From positions 1 to 64,000 of the forward strand of contig NZ_LMDM01000048.1 in assembly GCF_001425825.1 (NCBI RefSeq): a DNA stretch of 64,000 bases, in the 5' to 3' direction. Below the pieces are notes generated by a model. The model ran no database searches, was not told the origin of the DNA, and saw only the letters and a program-made list of their open reading frames with translations. The position numbers and the translations under genes are program-made. Shown one piece after another: positions 37,151-46,095 of this stretch (positions within the stretch are counted from its first letter, which is position 1; every line of letters begins with the position of its first letter). This stretch comes from Rhizobacter sp. Root1238 (GTDB lineage Bacteria > Pseudomonadota > Gammaproteobacteria > Burkholderiales > Burkholderiaceae_C).

Positions 37151-37196
37151 TTCCGCGGCGGCCGCTTGATCTCAGCTCTTTGCGTGGATCTTCCCA

Positions 37197-38306
37197 ATGA
37201 CGGATACATCTCAAGGCGGCTTTCTTCGCATCGAGGATGTGGTGAAGGATTTCGGCGGCGGTGCCGTCGCGGTCAACCACGTCAGCGTCGACATCGCGAA
37301 AGGCGAGATCTTCGCGCTGCTCGGCTCGTCGGGCTGCGGCAAGACGACGCTGCTGCGCATGCTCGCGGGCTTCGAGACGCCGACCTCGGGCCGCATCGTG
37401 CTCGACGGCAAGGACCTCGCCGGCCTGCCGCCGTACGCCCGGCCGCTGAACATGATGTTCCAGTCGTACGCGCTGTTCCCGCACCTGACGGTGTGGGACA
37501 ACATCGCGTTCGGCCTGCGGCGCGACCGGCTGCCGAAGGCCGAGATCGCCGAGCGGGTCGACGCGATGCTGAAGCTGGTGCAGCTGACGAAGTACGGCAA
37601 GCGCAAGCCGCACCAGCTGTCGGGCGGCCAGCAGCAGCGGGTGGCGCTGGCGCGCAGCCTGGCGAAGAAGCCGCAGCTGCTGCTGCTCGACGAACCGCTG
37701 GGCGCGCTCGACAAGAAGCTGCGCGAGGAAACGCAGATCGAGCTGGTGAACATCATCGAAGAGGTCGGCGTGACCTGCGTGATGGTGACGCACGACCAGG
37801 AAGAGGCGATGACGATGGCGTCGCGCATCGCGGTGATGAGCGAAGGCCGCTTCCTGCAGGTGGGCCCGCCGGCCGACATCTACGAGACGCCGGCGACGCG
37901 CTTCGTCGCCGACTTCATCGGCAACGTGAACCTGATGGACGGCGCGGTGACGGTGGACCAGCCCGACCACGTCGTGATCACCTGCCCCGACTGCACGCAC
38001 TACGTGGGCCACGGCATCACCGGCACCGAGGGCATGGAGGTGACGGTGGCGCTGCGGCCCGAGAAGATCCAGCTGTCGCGCAACCCACCGGAGGGTGAGC
38101 ACGGCCCGCACAACCGGGCCCGCGGCAAGGTGAAGAACCTGGCGTACTTCGGCAGCTTCACGGTCTTCCACATCCAGCTGCCGAGCGGCGCGATGCTGAA
38201 GGTGAGCCAGAACAACGCCGAGCGGCACCGCGACGACGTGCTCACCTGGGACGACGAGGTCTGGGCGCATTGGTCTCCCTCGGCTCACGTGGTGCTGACG
38301 CAATGA
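37197..38306 (+). CDS. potG: Polyamine ABC transporter ATP-binding protein
   Basis: A 369-residue ATPase of the PotA/PotG type. The Walker A motif GSSGCGKTT is at 43-51, the Q-loop at MMFQSYALFPH, the signature at LSGGQQQRVALAR, Walker B at LLLLDEPLGALD, and the H-loop at VMVTHDQEEA. A C-terminal TOBE domain (about 265-360) carries the regulatory part. It couples ATP hydrolysis to polyamine uptake with PotHI. It lies between two palindromic intergenic elements. The segment ITCPDCTHYVGHG in the C-terminal domain, with two cysteines, is somewhat unusual. Confidence 0.93.
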   Translation: MTDTSQGGFLRIEDVVKDFGGGAVAVNHVSVDIAKGEIFALLGSSGCGKTTLLRMLAGFETPTSGRIVLDGKDLAGLPPYARPLNMMFQSYALFPHLTVWDNIAFGLRRDRLPKAEIAERVDAMLKLVQLTKYGKRKPHQLSGGQQQRVALARSLAKKPQLLLLDEPLGALDKKLREETQIELVNIIEEVGVTCVMVTHDQEEAMTMASRIAVMSEGRFLQVGPPADIYETPATRFVADFIGNVNLMDGAVTVDQPDHVVITCPDCTHYVGHGITGTEGMEVTVALRPEKIQLSRNPPEGEHGPHNRARGKVKNLAYFGSFTVFHIQLPSGAMLKVSQNNAERHRDDVLTWDDEVWAHWSPSAHVVLTQ

Positions 38307-38730
38307 CAGCCCCCTCACGAACCGCTCGCCTTGCGCGCGGCCTTCGACAAGCTCAGTCCGAACGGGGTCTTGCTCGGCCCGAACGGGGTCTTGCTCGACC
38401 CGAACGGGATGGTCTTGCGCGCTGCGACGGCGTGGTACTTCGACGAACACAAGCGGTTCGCGGGCTGCGGCAGGGGGACTGGGCTGGGGGCGATTTCTGG
38501 GGCGACGAAGAAGATCGGCTCCGGGGTCGGCGCGCTTGCGCGCTTCGTGAGACTGACTCGCCGCGACTGTCTGACCACAGCGAACGAAGTGAGCGGAGGG
38601 AGTTTCGCGGCGCGACCCCGGAGCCGATCTTCTTCGTGAAGTCGGCCCGCCAGGGCCGACCGACCCGGCATGAGCCCCCAGCCCAGTCCCCCTGCCGCAG
38701 CCTGCGCGCACAGCAAGAAGGAGCAAACCC
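38307..38730. repeat. 424-bp gap with triple 21-bp repeat and nested inverted repeats
   Basis: No gene is supported here. The gap contains a 15-base arm of a dispersed repeat (38342-38356), then three tandem 21-base units built on CCGAACGGGGTCTTGCTCG (38358-38420, the third imperfect). A large palindromic structure follows, with an outer perfect 29-bp inverted repeat (38463-38491 with 38674-38702), an inner perfect 25-bp pair (38505-38529 with 38613-38637) and a central 8-bp pair (38559-38566 with 38605-38612). It interrupts the potG-potH operon and ends 28 bases before the potH start. Confidence 0.85.
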
Positions 38731-39648
38731 ATGAACGCTCCGACATGGTGGAGAGGAAGAAGCGCCGTCATCGGCATCCCGTACCTGTGGCTGCTGGTGT
38801 TCTTCCTGGCCCCGTTCCTGATCGTGCTGAAGTACAGCCTGTCGGAGATGGGCGCCGTGACGCCGAACGACATCACGAGCGTGGCCGACGGCGCGCTGAA
38901 GATCACGCTGAAGTTCGGCAACTATGTCTTCATGACCGGCGACGCGCTGTACTTCAAGGCATATGTCTCCAGCCTGAAGTTCGCGCTGATCACCACCGTG
39001 CTGTGCCTGCTGATCGGCTACCCGTTCGCCTACTTCATGGCCCGGGCGAAGCAGAGCCTGCAGCCCGCGCTGCTGATGCTCGTGATGCTGCCGTTCTGGA
39101 CCTCGTTCCTGCTGCGCGTCTATGCCTGGAAGGGCCTGCTCGAGGAAAACGGCTGGGTGCACCGCCTGATCGTCGGGCTGCACCTCGACACGCTGCTCGT
39201 GCAGGCGCAGATGATCGAGGTGCCCGGCAAGCTGATGAACACGCCCTTCTCGCTCGTGATCGGCATGACCTACACCTACCTGCCGTTCATGATCCTGCCG
39301 CTGTACGCCAACCTCGCGAAGATGGACCTGCGGCTGCTCGAGGCCGCGGCCGACCTCGGCGCGACGCCGTGGCAGGGGTTCTGGCGCATCACCGTGCCGC
39401 TCTCGAAGGCCGGCATCATCGCCGGCTCGATGCTGGTCTTCATTCCCTGCGTCGGCGAGTTCGTCACCCCCGAGCTGCTCGGCGGCCCGCAGACGCTGAT
39501 GATCGGCCGCGTGCTGTGGGACGAGTTCTTCAGCAACAACGACTGGACCATGGCGTCCACCGTCGCCGTCGTGCTGGTGCTGCTGATCGTGTTTCCGCTG
39601 GCGCTCTTCAACAAGTACCAGGTCGAAAGCCAGGAGCGCAGGCGATGA
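38731..39648 (+). CDS. potH: Polyamine ABC transporter permease (PotH type)
   Basis: A 305-residue inner-membrane permease with about six transmembrane helices. The first follows RSAVIGIPYLW, and others lie near 87-110, 120-140, 175-195, 225-245 and 270-295. The EAA loop LEAAADLGATPWQGFWRITV contacts the ATPase. Together with PotI it forms the membrane channel of the PotFGHI importer. The start follows AAGAAGGAGC in the palindromic gap. The stop overlaps the potI start (ATGA). Confidence 0.93.
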   Translation: MNAPTWWRGRSAVIGIPYLWLLVFFLAPFLIVLKYSLSEMGAVTPNDITSVADGALKITLKFGNYVFMTGDALYFKAYVSSLKFALITTVLCLLIGYPFAYFMARAKQSLQPALLMLVMLPFWTSFLLRVYAWKGLLEENGWVHRLIVGLHLDTLLVQAQMIEVPGKLMNTPFSLVIGMTYTYLPFMILPLYANLAKMDLRLLEAAADLGATPWQGFWRITVPLSKAGIIAGSMLVFIPCVGEFVTPELLGGPQTLMIGRVLWDEFFSNNDWTMASTVAVVLVLLIVFPLALFNKYQVESQERRR

Positions 39649-40493
39649 GCGGCACCGTGCACCCGAGGGCCGCCTGGTTCGGCCGCGCCTGGCTGGTCGG
39701 GGGCTTCGTGTTCCTGTACCTGCCCATCGTCACGCTCGTCATCTACTCGTTCAACGCGTCGCCGCTGCCCACCGTGTGGGGCGGCTTCACGCTCGACTGG
39801 TACGGCAAGCTCGCCCACGACCGCGAAATGCTGTCCGGCCTGTGGCTGTCGCTGAAGATCGCCTTCCTCAGCGCCTGCGGCTCGGTCGTGCTGGGCACGC
39901 TGGCCGCGTTCTCGCTCGTCAAGTACCGGCGCTTCACCGGCCGCACGCTGTTCAACGGCCTGGTCAACGCGCCGCTGGTGATGCCTGAGGTGATCTGCGG
40001 GCTGTCGCTGCTGCTGATGCTGGTGTCGGTGCAGAAGGCGGTCGGCTTTCCCGAGCGCGGGCTGATGACGATCTGGCTCGGCCACCTGCTGCTCGGCATG
40101 TCGTACGCCACCGTCGTCGTGCAGGCCCGGCTGCAGGACCTGAACCCGTCGCTCGAAGAGGCCGCGATGGACCTCGGCGCGCGGCCCTGGCAGGTGTTCA
40201 CGCTGGTCACGCTGCCGATGATCGGCCAGGCGCTGGCCTCGGCCTGGCTGCTCACCTTCAGCCTGTCGCTCGACGACGTGGTGGTGTCGGCCTTCCTGTC
40301 GGGCCCCGGCGCCACCACGATGCCGCTGGTGATCTTCTCGCGCGCCCGGCTCGGGCTGAACCCGAGCGTCAATGCGGTCGCCACCGTGATCATCGTGATC
40401 GTCGCCATCTGCGTCGCGGCGGCCAGCCTCTGGATCGCGCGCGCCGAGCGGCGTCGCGTGCAGGAAATGAACGCGGCCCAGCGTGGCGCCTGA
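39645..40493 (+). CDS. potI: Polyamine ABC transporter permease (PotI type)
   Basis: A 282-residue permease with about six transmembrane helices and the EAA loop LEEAAMDLGARPWQVFTLVT. The segment LSLDDVVVSAFLSGPGATTM is characteristic of PotC/PotI polyamine permeases. The start at 39645 overlaps potH by four bases, indicating translational coupling. The C-terminal tail is basic (RAERRR). The porin-like DUF3138 gene follows 39 bases later, probably in the same transcript. Confidence 0.93.
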   Translation: MSGTVHPRAAWFGRAWLVGGFVFLYLPIVTLVIYSFNASPLPTVWGGFTLDWYGKLAHDREMLSGLWLSLKIAFLSACGSVVLGTLAAFSLVKYRRFTGRTLFNGLVNAPLVMPEVICGLSLLLMLVSVQKAVGFPERGLMTIWLGHLLLGMSYATVVVQARLQDLNPSLEEAAMDLGARPWQVFTLVTLPMIGQALASAWLLTFSLSLDDVVVSAFLSGPGATTMPLVIFSRARLGLNPSVNAVATVIIVIVAICVAAASLWIARAERRRVQEMNAAQRGA

Positions 40494-40532
40494 CATCGCA
40501 ACACCCCGAATCCAACCCCGAGGAGAAAACCG

Positions 40533-41945
40533 ATGAAGTTCGCGAAGCTCTCGACCCTGGCGCTGGCGATCGCCGCCGCGTTCGCGGCCCCCGCCCAGGC
40601 GCAGTCGAACAAGGAGTTGATGGACGAGTTGAAGGCGATGAAGCAGCGCATCGCGGACCTGGAGAAGAAGCTGGCCGAGAAGTCGGCCCCCGAGGCCAAG
40701 CCCACTGAAAAGCAATGGGGCATGACCCCCGAGCAGGTGCAGGACTTCAACCGCATCGCGGTGAAGACCGAGGCGCTCGAAGACGCGATGGAAGCGCAAG
40801 GCCTGAAGGGCCTGAAGATCGGCGGCTACGTCGACCCGACCTGGATCTACAACAAGAACCAGCACAGCGCCGGCTTCCAGTTCCTGAACCGCGTCTCGGA
40901 CGACGGCTACAACTACGACAACGGCTACTTCGGCGTGGTCAACCTCGATTTCCAGAAGGAGCTCGATGGTGGCACCAAGCTGCGCCTGACGCTGATGCCC
41001 AACCGCGGCGCCGGCTCCATCGCCGACCCCGACGGCAATTCGATCGTGCACGAGGCCTCGGCGTCGATCCCGATCGGCGACCTGCAAACCCGCTTCATCT
41101 TCGGCCAGATCCCCGACTGGTCGGGCTACGAATACGTGCAGGGCCCGTTGACCAAGCTGGTGACGCGCGGCCTGCTGCTCGATTTCACCGAGCCCACCGT
41201 GTACACCGGTGCCGGGCTGGAATTCATCCGCGGCAAGTGGGACATCAAGGGCGTGCTGGCCAACTACAACAAGACGAAGAACGGCGCGAACCACAAGGCG
41301 CCGGTGTTCGCCTACCGCGTCGACTACTCGAAGGGCGAGTTCAACGGCTTCGGCTTCGCCGGCGTGCACGGCAAGGTCGGCAACTTCTCCGAAAGCGCGA
41401 TCGATCCGACGACGCTCGAGGTGATCCCGCAGGACGACACCCGGCTCGACCTGTTCGAGATCGACGGCTACTTCATCCGCGGCGACTGGACGGTGCAGGG
41501 CCAGGTCGGTGTCGGCCGCCAGCGCAATGCGTCGATCGTGCCGGCGGCCGACGGCAGCCTGCGCGACGCGAAGTGGTGGGGCCTGTCGGCGCTCGCCGCC
41601 TACAAGTTCCAGCCGCGCTTCGAGGGCGTGGTCCGCGCCGACTACATCAACAACAAGAAGAACGGCGGCGGGCTGCTGCAGTACTCGGTGGCCGACGACC
41701 GCAACGGCATCGGCCCTGACCCGGCACTGGGCTGCGCGCCGGGGGCGCTGGTCGACGGCTGCGACGAAGGCGCGAACCGCTATGCGCTGGCCGTCGGCTT
41801 CAACTACCTGATGACCCGCAACACGACCCTGAAGGCCGAATACCGGCTGGATCGCGCGACACTGCCGGTCTTCATCGACGCCAACGACGGCAGCTACAAG
41901 AAGAGCAACCACCTGCTCGGAGCCTCGGTGGTGTTGACGTTCTGA
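40533..41945 (+). CDS. DUF3138 outer-membrane protein
   Basis: A 470-residue protein of the betaproteobacterial DUF3138 family. A signal peptide ends after APAQA. A charged coiled coil follows (about 25-55, KELMDELKAMKQRIADLEKK), and then a long region of alternating aromatic/polar strands ends in phenylalanine (GASVVLTF), the typical end of an outer-membrane barrel. By its position after the polyamine importer and before catabolic genes, it may act as a porin for polyamines or amino acids; this is inference. AGGAGAAAA precedes the ATG. Confidence 0.82.
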   Translation: MKFAKLSTLALAIAAAFAAPAQAQSNKELMDELKAMKQRIADLEKKLAEKSAPEAKPTEKQWGMTPEQVQDFNRIAVKTEALEDAMEAQGLKGLKIGGYVDPTWIYNKNQHSAGFQFLNRVSDDGYNYDNGYFGVVNLDFQKELDGGTKLRLTLMPNRGAGSIADPDGNSIVHEASASIPIGDLQTRFIFGQIPDWSGYEYVQGPLTKLVTRGLLLDFTEPTVYTGAGLEFIRGKWDIKGVLANYNKTKNGANHKAPVFAYRVDYSKGEFNGFGFAGVHGKVGNFSESAIDPTTLEVIPQDDTRLDLFEIDGYFIRGDWTVQGQVGVGRQRNASIVPAADGSLRDAKWWGLSALAAYKFQPRFEGVVRADYINNKKNGGGLLQYSVADDRNGIGPDPALGCAPGALVDGCDEGANRYALAVGFNYLMTRNTTLKAEYRLDRATLPVFIDANDGSYKKSNHLLGASVVLTF

Positions 41946-41958
41946 CGAAGGAGACGAC

Positions 41959-43446
41959 ATGGCTTCCATCGACTGGATCGCTCGGGCCGCTGAACAACGA
42001 TTCGACGGCCGCGCCTTCATCGGCGGCCAGCGCGTTGCGGCCCTCGCGGGCGAGACCTTCGGCTGCGTATCGCCGCTCGACGGCCGTACGCTGACGCAGG
42101 TGGCCCGCGGCCAGTCGGCCGACGTCGATGCGGCGGTGCAGTCGGCGCGCCGTGCGTTCGACGACGGCCGCTGGTCGCGCAAGGCGCCCGCCCAGCGCAA
42201 GAAGGTGCTGCAGCGCTTCGCCGAGCTGATCCTCGGCGCGAAGGAGGAGCTGGCGCTGCTCGAGACGCTCGACATGGGCAAGCCGATCAAGTACAGCCTG
42301 AGCGTCGACGTGCCGTCCACCGCGCGCTGCATCGCCTGGTATGCCGAGGCGGTCGACAAGGTCTACGACGAGATCGCGCCGACGCCGCACAGCGCGCTGG
42401 CGCTGATCACGCGCGAGCCGATGGGCGTGATCGGCGCGATCGTGCCGTGGAACTACCCGATGATCATGGCCTCGTGGAAGCTCGGCCCGGCACTTGCCGC
42501 CGGCAACAGCGTGGTGCTGAAGCCGAGCGAGAAATCGCCGCTGACCGCGCTGCGCCTGGCCGAGCTCGCGCTGCAGGCCGGCCTGCCCGAAGGCGTGTTC
42601 AACGTGGTGCCCGGCTACGGCCACGAGGCCGGCGAGGCGCTCGCACTGCACCCGCAGGTCGACGCGATCGGCTTCACCGGCTCCACGCGCGTCGGCCGCA
42701 AGATGCTGGAGTACGCCGGGCGCAGCAACCTGAAGCGGGTCTACAACGAGCTGGGCGGCAAGTCGGCCTTCGTCGTGTTCCCCGATTTCGACGACCTCAC
42801 CCGCGCCGCGCAGACGGTGGCCGGCAGCATGTTCTTCAACCAGGGCGAGTCGTGCAATGCGCCGTCGCGGGTGTTCGTGCACGACAGCATCGCCGACGAC
42901 TTCGTGAAGACGGTGACGGCCGAGGCGTCGAAGTACCAGCCGGGCAACCCGCTCGACGCCGGCACCGAGCTCGGCGCGCTGGTCGACGACACGCAGCTGC
43001 GCACGGTGATGGGCTACATCGATGCCGGGCAGAGCGAAGGCGCGCGGCTCGCCGCCGGCGGCCGGCAGTCGCGCCAGGACAGCGGCGGCTACTTCGTCGA
43101 ACCGACGGTGTTCGACGGTGTCAGCAACAGCATGAAGATCGCCCGCGAGGAGATCTTCGGGCCGGTGCTGTCGGTGATCCGCTTCAAGACCGAGGACGAA
43201 GCGATCGCGATGGCCAACGACAGCGCCTACGGCCTGCAGGCGAGCGTGTGGAGCAGCAACATCAACCGCGCGCACCGCGTGGCCCGCGCGCTGCGCGCCG
43301 GCACGGTGCACGTCAACCAGTACGACGAAGACGACATCACCGTGCCGTTCGGCGGCTTCAAGCAGAGCGGCAACGGGCGCGACAAATCGCTGCATGCGTT
43401 CGACAAGTACACCGAACTCAAGACCACCTGGATACGGTTGGACTGA
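41959..43446 (+). CDS. puuC: Gamma-glutamyl-aminobutyraldehyde dehydrogenase (PuuC-like)
   Basis: A 495-residue NAD(P)-dependent aldehyde dehydrogenase. Catalytic residues are E264 in YNELGGKSA and C299 in NQGESCNAPSR; the cofactor site includes PWNYPMIMASWKLGPALAAG and GFTGSTRVGR. The PuuC/AldB-type features and location suggest oxidation of gamma-glutamyl-gamma-aminobutyraldehyde, or 4-aminobutanal from SpuC, to the acid. It follows the DUF3138 gene by 13 bases and precedes the GABA aminotransferase gene by the same distance, so it lies within one operon. Confidence 0.9.
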   Translation: MASIDWIARAAEQRFDGRAFIGGQRVAALAGETFGCVSPLDGRTLTQVARGQSADVDAAVQSARRAFDDGRWSRKAPAQRKKVLQRFAELILGAKEELALLETLDMGKPIKYSLSVDVPSTARCIAWYAEAVDKVYDEIAPTPHSALALITREPMGVIGAIVPWNYPMIMASWKLGPALAAGNSVVLKPSEKSPLTALRLAELALQAGLPEGVFNVVPGYGHEAGEALALHPQVDAIGFTGSTRVGRKMLEYAGRSNLKRVYNELGGKSAFVVFPDFDDLTRAAQTVAGSMFFNQGESCNAPSRVFVHDSIADDFVKTVTAEASKYQPGNPLDAGTELGALVDDTQLRTVMGYIDAGQSEGARLAAGGRQSRQDSGGYFVEPTVFDGVSNSMKIAREEIFGPVLSVIRFKTEDEAIAMANDSAYGLQASVWSSNINRAHRVARALRAGTVHVNQYDEDDITVPFGGFKQSGNGRDKSLHAFDKYTELKTTWIRLD

Positions 43447-43459
43447 CCGGAGAACCGCG

Positions 43460-44746
43460 ATGAACCACTCGCAGAACGAACAGCTGATGGCCCGCAAGGC
43501 CGCGGCCACGCCGCGCGGCGTCGGCGTGATGGGCACGTTCTTCGCCGACCATGCCGAGAACGCCGAGCTGTGGGATGTCGAAGGCCGGCGTTTCCTCGAT
43601 TTCGCCGGCGGCATCGCGGTGATGAACACCGGCCACCGCCACCCGAAGATCGTCGCGGCGATCGAGGCGCAGTTGAAGCGCTTCACGCACACCTGCTACC
43701 AGGTCGTGCCCTACGAGGGCTACATCGCGCTGGCCGAGCAGCTCAATGCGCTGACGCCCGGCCGCCACGCCAAGAAGACCGCGTTCTTCAGCACCGGTGC
43801 CGAGGCGATCGAGAACGCGGTGAAGATCGCCCGCGCCCACACGAAGCGCGCCGGTGTCATCGCGTTCGGCGGCGCCTTCCATGGCCGCAGCCTGTTCGCG
43901 GTGGCGCTGACCGGCAAGGTGCAGCCGTACAAGGCCGGCTTCGGCCCCTTCCCGCCCGAGATCTACCACGTGCCCTTCCCCGCTGAAGGCACGAACCTGG
44001 CCGAAGTGCAGAAGGCGGTGCAGCACCTGTTCAAGGCCGACATCGAGGCGTCGCGCGTCGCGGCCATCGTGTTCGAACCGGTGCAGGGCGAAGGCGGCTT
44101 CAACGTGATCCAGGCCGACGCGCTGCGCTGGCTGCGCGCGCTGTGCGACGAGCACGGCATCGTGCTGATCGCCGACGAGGTGCAGACCGGGTTCGGCCGC
44201 ACCGGCCGGCTGTTCGCGATGGAGCACTTCCCCGACGTGCTGCCCGACATCCTCGTCAGCGCCAAGTCGCTGGCCGCCGGGCTGCCGCTGTCGGCGGTGA
44301 CCGGCCGCGCCGAGATCATGGATGCCCCCGCGCCCGGCGGCCTCGGCGGCACCTACGCCGGCAACCCGCTGGCGATTGCCGCCGCGCATGCGGTGATCGG
44401 CGTGATGCACGACGAGCAGTTGCCGGCGCGCGGCCAGGCGCTCGGCGACCGGCTGAAGGCGGTGCTGAACGAGCTGCGCGCTGCCGTGCCGCAGATCGCC
44501 GACGTGCGCGGGCTGGGCGCGATGGTGGCGGTGCAGTTCGACTGCCCCGGCACCGACGCGCCCGACGCCGCGTTCACGAAGCAGGTGCAGGCCGAAGCCC
44601 TGCAGCGCGGGCTGATCCTGCTGAGCTGCGGCGTCGATGCCAACGTGATCCGCTTCCTGTTCCCGCTGACGATCCCCGACGCGCATTTCGTCGAGGCGAC
44701 CGCGATCCTGCAGGCCTCGCTGCGGGCGGCCGCGGCGAGCGCATGA
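43460..44746 (+). CDS. gabT: 4-Aminobutyrate aminotransferase
   Basis: A 428-residue class III PLP aminotransferase of the GabT type, converting GABA and 2-oxoglutarate to succinate semialdehyde and glutamate. Motifs are FLDFAGGIAVMNTGHRHPKI, FFSTGAEAIENAVKIAR, GAFHGRSLFAVALTG, EPVQGEGGFN and ADEVQTGFGRTGRLF. The PLP lysine is in ILVSAKSLAAGLPLS. It completes the route from putrescine. No succinate semialdehyde dehydrogenase is adjacent unless PuuC doubles for it. Its stop overlaps the next GS-like gene by four bases. Confidence 0.92.
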   Translation: MNHSQNEQLMARKAAATPRGVGVMGTFFADHAENAELWDVEGRRFLDFAGGIAVMNTGHRHPKIVAAIEAQLKRFTHTCYQVVPYEGYIALAEQLNALTPGRHAKKTAFFSTGAEAIENAVKIARAHTKRAGVIAFGGAFHGRSLFAVALTGKVQPYKAGFGPFPPEIYHVPFPAEGTNLAEVQKAVQHLFKADIEASRVAAIVFEPVQGEGGFNVIQADALRWLRALCDEHGIVLIADEVQTGFGRTGRLFAMEHFPDVLPDILVSAKSLAAGLPLSAVTGRAEIMDAPAPGGLGGTYAGNPLAIAAAHAVIGVMHDEQLPARGQALGDRLKAVLNELRAAVPQIADVRGLGAMVAVQFDCPGTDAPDAAFTKQVQAEALQRGLILLSCGVDANVIRFLFPLTIPDAHFVEATAILQASLRAAAASA

Positions 44747-46062
44747 AAGAACTCCGCGAGCGGCTGCAGGCCGAGGGCGTCCACACGCTGGTCGCGCAGT
44801 TCACCGACCTGCACGGCGTCGCGAAGGGCAAGTACGTGCCGCTCGCGCACCTGGAGAGCCTGCTGGCCGAGGGCGCGGGCTTTGCCGGTCCGTCGATCTG
44901 GGGCACCGGGCTGCCGCGCACCGGCCCGCGCGCGGAGTACTACGGCCGCGGCCAGCCCGAGACCGCGCGCGCGTTGCCGTGGATGCCGGGCTATGCGCGC
45001 ATCGTCTGCGACGGTCATGTCGCCGGCGAGCCGTTCGACGCCTGCCCGCGCCAGGTGCTGAAGCGCCAGCTGGCGCGGCTGGCCGGGCGCGGCTGGACGC
45101 TGCGCACCGGCATCGAGCCGGAGTTCTTCCTGCTGCGCCGCACGGCCGACGGCGGCATCGCGCCGGCCGATCCGCACGACGCGCTCGACAAGCCGTCGTA
45201 CGACCTGAAGACGCTGCCGCGCCAGGCCGCCTTCCTGCACGAGCTCGCCGCGGCGCTCACCGAATGCGGCCTCGACGTGTTCCAGGTCGACCATGAAGAC
45301 GCGCACGGCCAGTACGAGCTGAACTTCCACCATGCCGAGGCACTGGCGAGCGCCGACCACCTGATGCTGTTCAAGCTGGCTGCGCAGGCGCTGGCCGAGC
45401 GGCACGGCAGTGTGTTCTCGATGATGCCGAAGCCGTTCGCGAACCAGCCGGGCAGCGGCATGCACTTCCACGTGTCGCTGTGGGCCGGTGGCGACTGCGT
45501 GTTCGCCGACCGGCAGCAGCCGCTGTCGACGCTCGCACTGCAGTTCATCGCCGGCGTGCTGGCGCATTCGGCCGCGCTGTGCGCGCTGGCCGCGCCGACC
45601 GTCAACAGCTACAAGCGGCTGGTGGTCGGCGAATCGCTGTCGGGCACCAGCTGGGCGCCGGCCTACGTCGCGCACGGGCCGAACAACCGCACCGCGCTGG
45701 TCCGCACGCTCGACGGCCGCTTCGAATGGCGCCTGCCGGATGCGTCGGCGAACCCGTACCTGGCGACGGCCGGGTTGATCGCCGCCGGGCTCGACGGCAT
45801 CGCACGCGCGCTCGACCCGGGGCCGGCCTGCACCGAAGACCTGTTCCCGCTCAGCCTGGCGCAGGTCCGCGAGCGCGGCATCGGGCTGCTGCCGCAGAGC
45901 CTGGGCGAGGCGGTCGACGCGCTCGAGGCCGACGACGTGATCCGCGCGGCGCTCGGCGAGACCTTGTCGGCCGAGTTCATCCGGCTCAAGCGCGCCGAGT
46001 GGACCGACTACGCGCGCCATGTGAGCGGCTGGGAGATTGCGCGGTACGCTTCGGCGTTCTGA
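44743..46062 (+). CDS. Type III glutamine synthetase-like ligase (GlnT family)
   Basis: A 439-residue GS-fold ligase of the GlnT-like group, different from the PuuA-like one at 33163. It opens directly with VAQFTDLHGVAKGKYVPLAH. The metal-binding segment is GIEPEFFLL, followed by EDAHGQYELNFHHAEAL, GSGMHFHVSLW and the NNRTALVRTLDGRFEWRLPD loop. The loop lacks the canonical RxP arrangement, suggesting a substrate other than ammonia. The ATGA overlap with gabT places it in the catabolic operon. It may glutamylate a second amine, but which one is unknown. Confidence 0.8.
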   Translation: MKELRERLQAEGVHTLVAQFTDLHGVAKGKYVPLAHLESLLAEGAGFAGPSIWGTGLPRTGPRAEYYGRGQPETARALPWMPGYARIVCDGHVAGEPFDACPRQVLKRQLARLAGRGWTLRTGIEPEFFLLRRTADGGIAPADPHDALDKPSYDLKTLPRQAAFLHELAAALTECGLDVFQVDHEDAHGQYELNFHHAEALASADHLMLFKLAAQALAERHGSVFSMMPKPFANQPGSGMHFHVSLWAGGDCVFADRQQPLSTLALQFIAGVLAHSAALCALAAPTVNSYKRLVVGESLSGTSWAPAYVAHGPNNRTALVRTLDGRFEWRLPDASANPYLATAGLIAAGLDGIARALDPGPACTEDLFPLSLAQVRERGIGLLPQSLGEAVDALEADDVIRAALGETLSAEFIRLKRAEWTDYARHVSGWEIARYASAF

Positions 46063-46095
46063 GCCCTCCCCCGTGCCCCCTCTCCTCCTTCTCGA

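Noticed and set aside
38358-38420. CRISPR-like array from the three 21-base units
   Set aside because: The units are directly adjacent without spacers, only three are present, the third is imperfect, and no cas gene is in the window.
38331-38734. Short open frames in the potG-potH gap
   Set aside because: They run through tandem and inverted repeats, which accounts for their openness, and none has a suitable start signal or family similarity.
39276-42359. A 1027-codon minus-strand open frame opposite potH, potI and the DUF3138 gene
   Set aside because: No motif is present and it spans three well-supported genes on the other strand, so it is a by-product of codon bias.
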